Shown in pieces: positions 6,546 through 7,914 of a stretch of DNA of 7,914 bases. Source of the DNA: Negativicutes bacterium (GTDB lineage Bacteria; Bacillota; Negativicutes; SKW292); assembly GCA_026416215.1 (NCBI GenBank), contig JAOAFP010000063.1:1-7914 (forward strand). The letters are read 5' to 3'. The position numbers were made by a program, and so were the translations under genes. The notes below the pieces were generated by a model. It was not told the origin of the DNA, did not search any database, and was given only the letters and a program-made list of their open reading frames with translations. Numbering within the stretch: position 1 is the first letter of the stretch; each line of letters opens with the position of its first letter.

Positions 6546-6551
6546 CCTCCT
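6546..6551 (-). promoter_or_regulatory. thiN ribosome binding site with non-ideal spacing to ATG
   Basis: AGGAGG on the minus strand. Spacing is 14 nt to ATG (6531), 8 nt to in-frame CTG (6537) and 5 nt to in-frame ATT (6540). It suggests initiation at CTG, or tolerance of long spacing, and adds two residues at most three codons upstream of the annotated Met. Confidence 0.6.
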
Positions 6552-6575
6552 AATCTGGGTAAGTATTGAAAGGAA

Positions 6576-6604
6576 ATTTTACCCGGTATCATTAAGAATG
6601 GCAG
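6576..6604 (-). promoter_or_regulatory. Candidate sigma-A promoter for thiN
   Basis: On the minus strand, CTGCCA (6604-6599) is followed by a 17-bp spacer and TAAAAT (6581-6576), which matches the -35/-10 consensus at 4/6 and 5/6. The predicted transcript would start near 6569, giving a leader of about 38 nt containing the ribosome binding site. The -35 overlaps one arm of an inverted repeat. Confidence 0.5.
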
Positions 6605-6627
6605 ATGGGCGGGAACGGGGCTGCCAT
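6598..6627. repeat. Inverted repeat overlapping the thiN -35 element
   Basis: ATGGCAG (6598-6604) and CTGCCAT (6621-6627) form a perfect 7-bp inverted repeat with a 16-bp gap. Arm centres are 23 bp apart, near two helical turns, and the left arm covers the thiN -35 candidate. This is compatible with an operator for a dimeric regulator, but a chance match is possible. Confidence 0.35.
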
Positions 6628-6649
6628 AACGGTTTTTGAGGGTAAGGTC

Positions 6650-6672
6650 TCTATCCGGCAGAGGCGGATAGA
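6650..6672. repeat. Short hairpin upstream of thiN
   Basis: TCTATCCG, a 7-nt loop GCAGAGG, then CGGATAGA; GG/CC pairs can extend the stem past a 2-nt bulge. It is followed by CCCCCC on the + strand. There is no T-tract on either side, so it is not an intrinsic terminator. Function unknown. Confidence 0.4.
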
Positions 6673-6730
6673 CCCCCCGGGGCACAGGTATGAGGTGACA
6701 GAGGGGATAAACTGGTCAAACTAGCCGGAT

Positions 6731-6968
6731 ATGCAGCCCTTCGCCATTTTAGATCAACTCAGCCGGCAATACAACCGCTCCGGTCCGGCAGTGACGGTTC
6801 GCGATATGGCCCGGTTTGCTTAATGCAACGACGACAGCGAACTGCTTTTGGATTGGCACGCCTGGCGCAGCGGGCGGATTGTTGTGGCCGGCCGGTGCCC
6901 GGGAGTATGCGGCAAACCGGCACGAAGAACTGGTGCAGTGGCCGGGATTATTTGCCAAACCGGCATAA
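6731..6968 (+). pseudogene. Possible remnant of a small unrecognised gene (about 80 codons)
   Basis: From ATG 6731 a frame reads 30 codons (MQPFAILDQLSRQYNRSG then AVTVRDMARFA) to TAA at 6821-6823. The same frame then continues naturally as CNDDSELLLDWHAWRSGRIVV, and near 6885 a +1 shift carries on as PAGAREYAANRHEELVQWPG and LFAKPA before TAA 6966-6968. Both later segments use G/C-ending codons like the neighbouring genes. This pattern suggests a gene broken by one stop and one frameshift; sequencing errors could do the same. The first segment is helix-rich in style, but I recognise no family. No good ribosome binding site precedes ATG 6731. The secG -35 lies inside its 3' end. It could also be non-coding sequence that reads well by chance. 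Confidence 0.3.
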
Positions 6969-6980
6969 GTTTGTTAAAAT
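6952..6980 (+). promoter_or_regulatory. Sigma-A promoter for secG
   Basis: TTGCCA (6952-6957), a 17-bp spacer and TAAAAT (6975-6980) match the consensus at 5/6 and 5/6. The predicted start near 6987 is about 8 nt before GGAGGTG (6995-7001), which serves the secG ATG at 7011. This is the best promoter in the window. Confidence 0.75.
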
Positions 6981-7010
6981 TAGCGTGATTTTACGGAGGT
7001 GGAGTTAGCG

Positions 7011-7244
7011 ATGATTACAGCTTTGTACGTGATTGACGCCCTGCTGGCAGTTTTGCTGATCGTGTCGGTGGTTTTGCAGTCGGGTAAAAGCGCCGGTCTG
7101 TCTGGGTCGATTGCCGGTGGGGCCGAGGTGCTTCTCGGGGGAAAACGCAAGGGACTGGACGAAATTCTGGCCAGGGTGACGGTGGTGATATCAGTTCTGT
7201 TTGCCATAACTACCCTGATTATCGTCAAAATAACCCAGTACTGA
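7011..7244 (+). CDS. secG: Protein translocase subunit SecG
   Basis: SecG is the small accessory subunit of the SecYEG translocon and aids SecA-driven export. The 77-residue product has two transmembrane helices (about 3-22 and 53-74) joined by the family loop VVLQSGKSAGLSGSIAGGAE (20-39), followed by a basic LLGGKRKGLDEILAR segment. The ATG at 7011 is favoured over the in-frame GTG at 6999, which lies within the ribosome binding site GGAGGTG. The gene is a single-gene transcription unit, with its own promoter and a strong terminator 20 bp after the stop. In many Bacillota secG neighbours eno or rnr-smpB; here it lies between thiN and hppA, about 6 kb from secY. Confidence 0.95.
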   Translation: MITALYVIDALLAVLLIVSVVLQSGKSAGLSGSIAGGAEVLLGGKRKGLDEILARVTVVISVLFAITTLIIVKITQY

Positions 7245-7264
7245 GACAGCGTGGTTAAGGGACG

Positions 7265-7293
7265 GCACACCCGGCGGGAGGGTGTGCTTTTTT
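7265..7293 (+). terminator. Intrinsic terminator of secG
   Basis: GCACACCC (7265-7272), a 7-nt loop GGCGGGA, GGGTGTGC (7280-7287), then six T (7288-7293). This is a classic Rho-independent terminator and it separates secG from hppA transcriptionally. Confidence 0.92.
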
Positions 7294-7372
7294 GTGTTCA
7301 GCCGGCGGCAGCAGGAATTTTCCGGACGGGGAAGAATATGGCCCATATAAACAGTTGCGAGGAGGACATCGG

Positions 7373-7914
7373 ATGAACATTCTTTACGTCGCGCCGGCTG
7401 CTGGGACGTTCGCCTTGCTGTTTGCCGCTTATCTCATGATCAGCGTGTTGCGTGAAAACAGCGGCAATGACAGGATGAGGGATATATCCCAGGCTATCTA
7501 CGAAGGGGCGATGGCCTACCTGAACCGGCAGTACAAAAGTCTGATCCCGTTCACGGTGGTTATCTTTATCATATTGTTCTGGGCTCAGGGACATACGCTG
7601 GCGGTGTCGTTTCTGGTCGGGGCGGTATGTTCGGCCTTGGCCGGATACGTAGGAATGACTTCGACCACCAAGGCCAATGCCCGGACCACCGAGGCCGCCC
7701 GCACCAGTCTTAACCGGGCACTGAACGTATCGTTCCGGGCCGGGGCAGTCATGGGTATGTCGGTGGCCGGACTGGGATTGCTGGGGGTGTCGGTGCTGTA
7801 TCTGATTTTCCGCGATCCGGTGGCGATCAACAGCTTTGCCTTTGGTGCCAGTGCTATTGCCTTCTTTGCCCGGATCGGCGGGGGGATTTACACGAAGGCA
7901 GCCGATGTAGGGGC
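7373..7914 (+). CDS. hppA: Membrane-bound ion-translocating pyrophosphatase, 3'-truncated by window edge
   Basis: This integral-membrane enzyme hydrolyses inorganic pyrophosphate and pumps H+ (or Na+) across the cytoplasmic membrane, recovering energy from biosynthetic PPi. 180 complete codons are visible, about a quarter of the usual length, with no stop before the window ends. Signs are a hydrophobic first helix (about 4-26), the segment MRDISQAIYEGAMAYLNRQY (35-54), the family motif STTKANARTTEAAR (97-110), and FARIGGGIYTKAADVG (165-180), which opens the PPi-binding loop. AGGAGG at 7360-7365 lies 7 nt before ATG 7373. A TATAAA at 7346-7351 could be a -10 element, but I see no good -35 for it. 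The residues that separate K+-dependent from K+-independent and H+ from Na+ pumps lie outside the window, so the subtype cannot be told. Confidence 0.95.
   Translation, partial: MNILYVAPAAGTFALLFAAYLMISVLRENSGNDRMRDISQAIYEGAMAYLNRQYKSLIPFTVVIFIILFWAQGHTLAVSFLVGAVCSALAGYVGMTSTTKANARTTEAARTSLNRALNVSFRAGAVMGMSVAGLGLLGVSVLYLIFRDPVAINSFAFGASAIAFFARIGGGIYTKAADVG

Larger units (their letters stand above)
6532..7010. other. Gene-poor spacer between divergent thiN and secG
   Basis: No intact protein gene is convincing in these 479 bp. From left to right it holds the thiN leader and promoter (6532-6604), an inverted repeat ATGGCAG/CTGCCAT (6598-6604 with 6621-6627), a hairpin TCTATCCG/CGGATAGA (6650-6672) followed by six C, an apparent degraded reading frame (6731-6968), and the secG promoter and ribosome binding site (6952-7002). 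I see no tRNA, CRISPR, insertion-sequence ends or recognised riboswitch. Confidence 0.6.

Noticed and set aside
6566..6592. Plus-strand promoter TTGAAA ... TATCAT in the spacer
   Set aside because: Spacer is only 15 bp and no intact gene lies downstream; the minus-strand promoter on the same DNA has better spacing.
6532..6720. TPP riboswitch upstream of thiN
   Set aside because: I looked on the minus strand for the CTGAGA and ACCTGATCTGGATAATGCC-type core and found neither; the leader from the predicted start is also too short.
6749..6958. 69-codon minus-strand frame in the thiN-secG spacer
   Set aside because: TTG start without a ribosome binding site, no recognisable motif, and antisense to the better-looking degraded frame.
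6823..7008. 61-codon + frame ending at the secG ribosome binding site
   Set aside because: Its C-terminal part crosses the secG promoter and its product is Arg/Gln/Cys-rich without pattern; the other two frames read more like protein in this stretch.
7318..7351. hppA promoter with TATAAA at 7346-7351
   Set aside because: No acceptable -35 at 16-18 bp upstream, so it is mentioned under hppA but not called.

Overview
The window is a chromosomal segment of a moderately GC-rich bacterium, most likely an anaerobic Gram-positive in the Clostridia (Bacillota). Three things support this. The gene order secY-adk-map-infA-rpmJ-rpsM-rpsK-rpsD-rpoA-rplQ is the classic 3' end of the str/S10/spc/alpha ribosomal super-operon, with rpsD inside it. 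The adenylate kinase is of the zinc-bearing LID type. Strong AAGGAGG-type ribosome binding sites precede most genes. A membrane H+/Na+ pyrophosphatase at the right edge fits an energy-limited anaerobe. The phylum call is inference from gene order and protein style; Chloroflexota share part of this order.

Region 1 (1-5694, + strand) is a tightly packed operon with gaps of only about 3-37 bp. It encodes the C-terminal three quarters of SecY, adenylate kinase, type I methionine aminopeptidase, IF-1, L36, S13, S11, S4, RNA polymerase alpha and L17. Together these cover protein export, nucleotide balance, N-terminal methionine removal, translation initiation, ribosome assembly and transcription. 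Several starts are not ATG: rpmJ GTG, rpsK TTG, rpoA TTG. The run ends at a perfect 18-bp-stem hairpin (5716-5754) lying between convergent genes.

Region 2 (5821-6531, - strand) is a thiamine pyrophosphokinase (thiN) with a plausible sigma-A promoter of its own and no visible TPP riboswitch.

Region 3 (6532-7010) is a 480-bp spacer without an intact gene. It holds divergent promoter candidates for thiN and secG, two small inverted repeats, and what looks like the remnant of a roughly 80-residue gene (one in-frame stop plus one frameshift).

Region 4 (7011-end, + strand) is secG with a near-consensus promoter and a clear intrinsic terminator, then the first 180 codons of hppA, which runs off the window.

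I found no convincing sign of a new defence, mobile or biosynthetic system. The core is conserved housekeeping. The parts worth a second look are the thiN-secG spacer, the long palindrome after rplQ, the substituted P-loop proline in Adk, and the absence of genes that often flank this operon in Bacillota.
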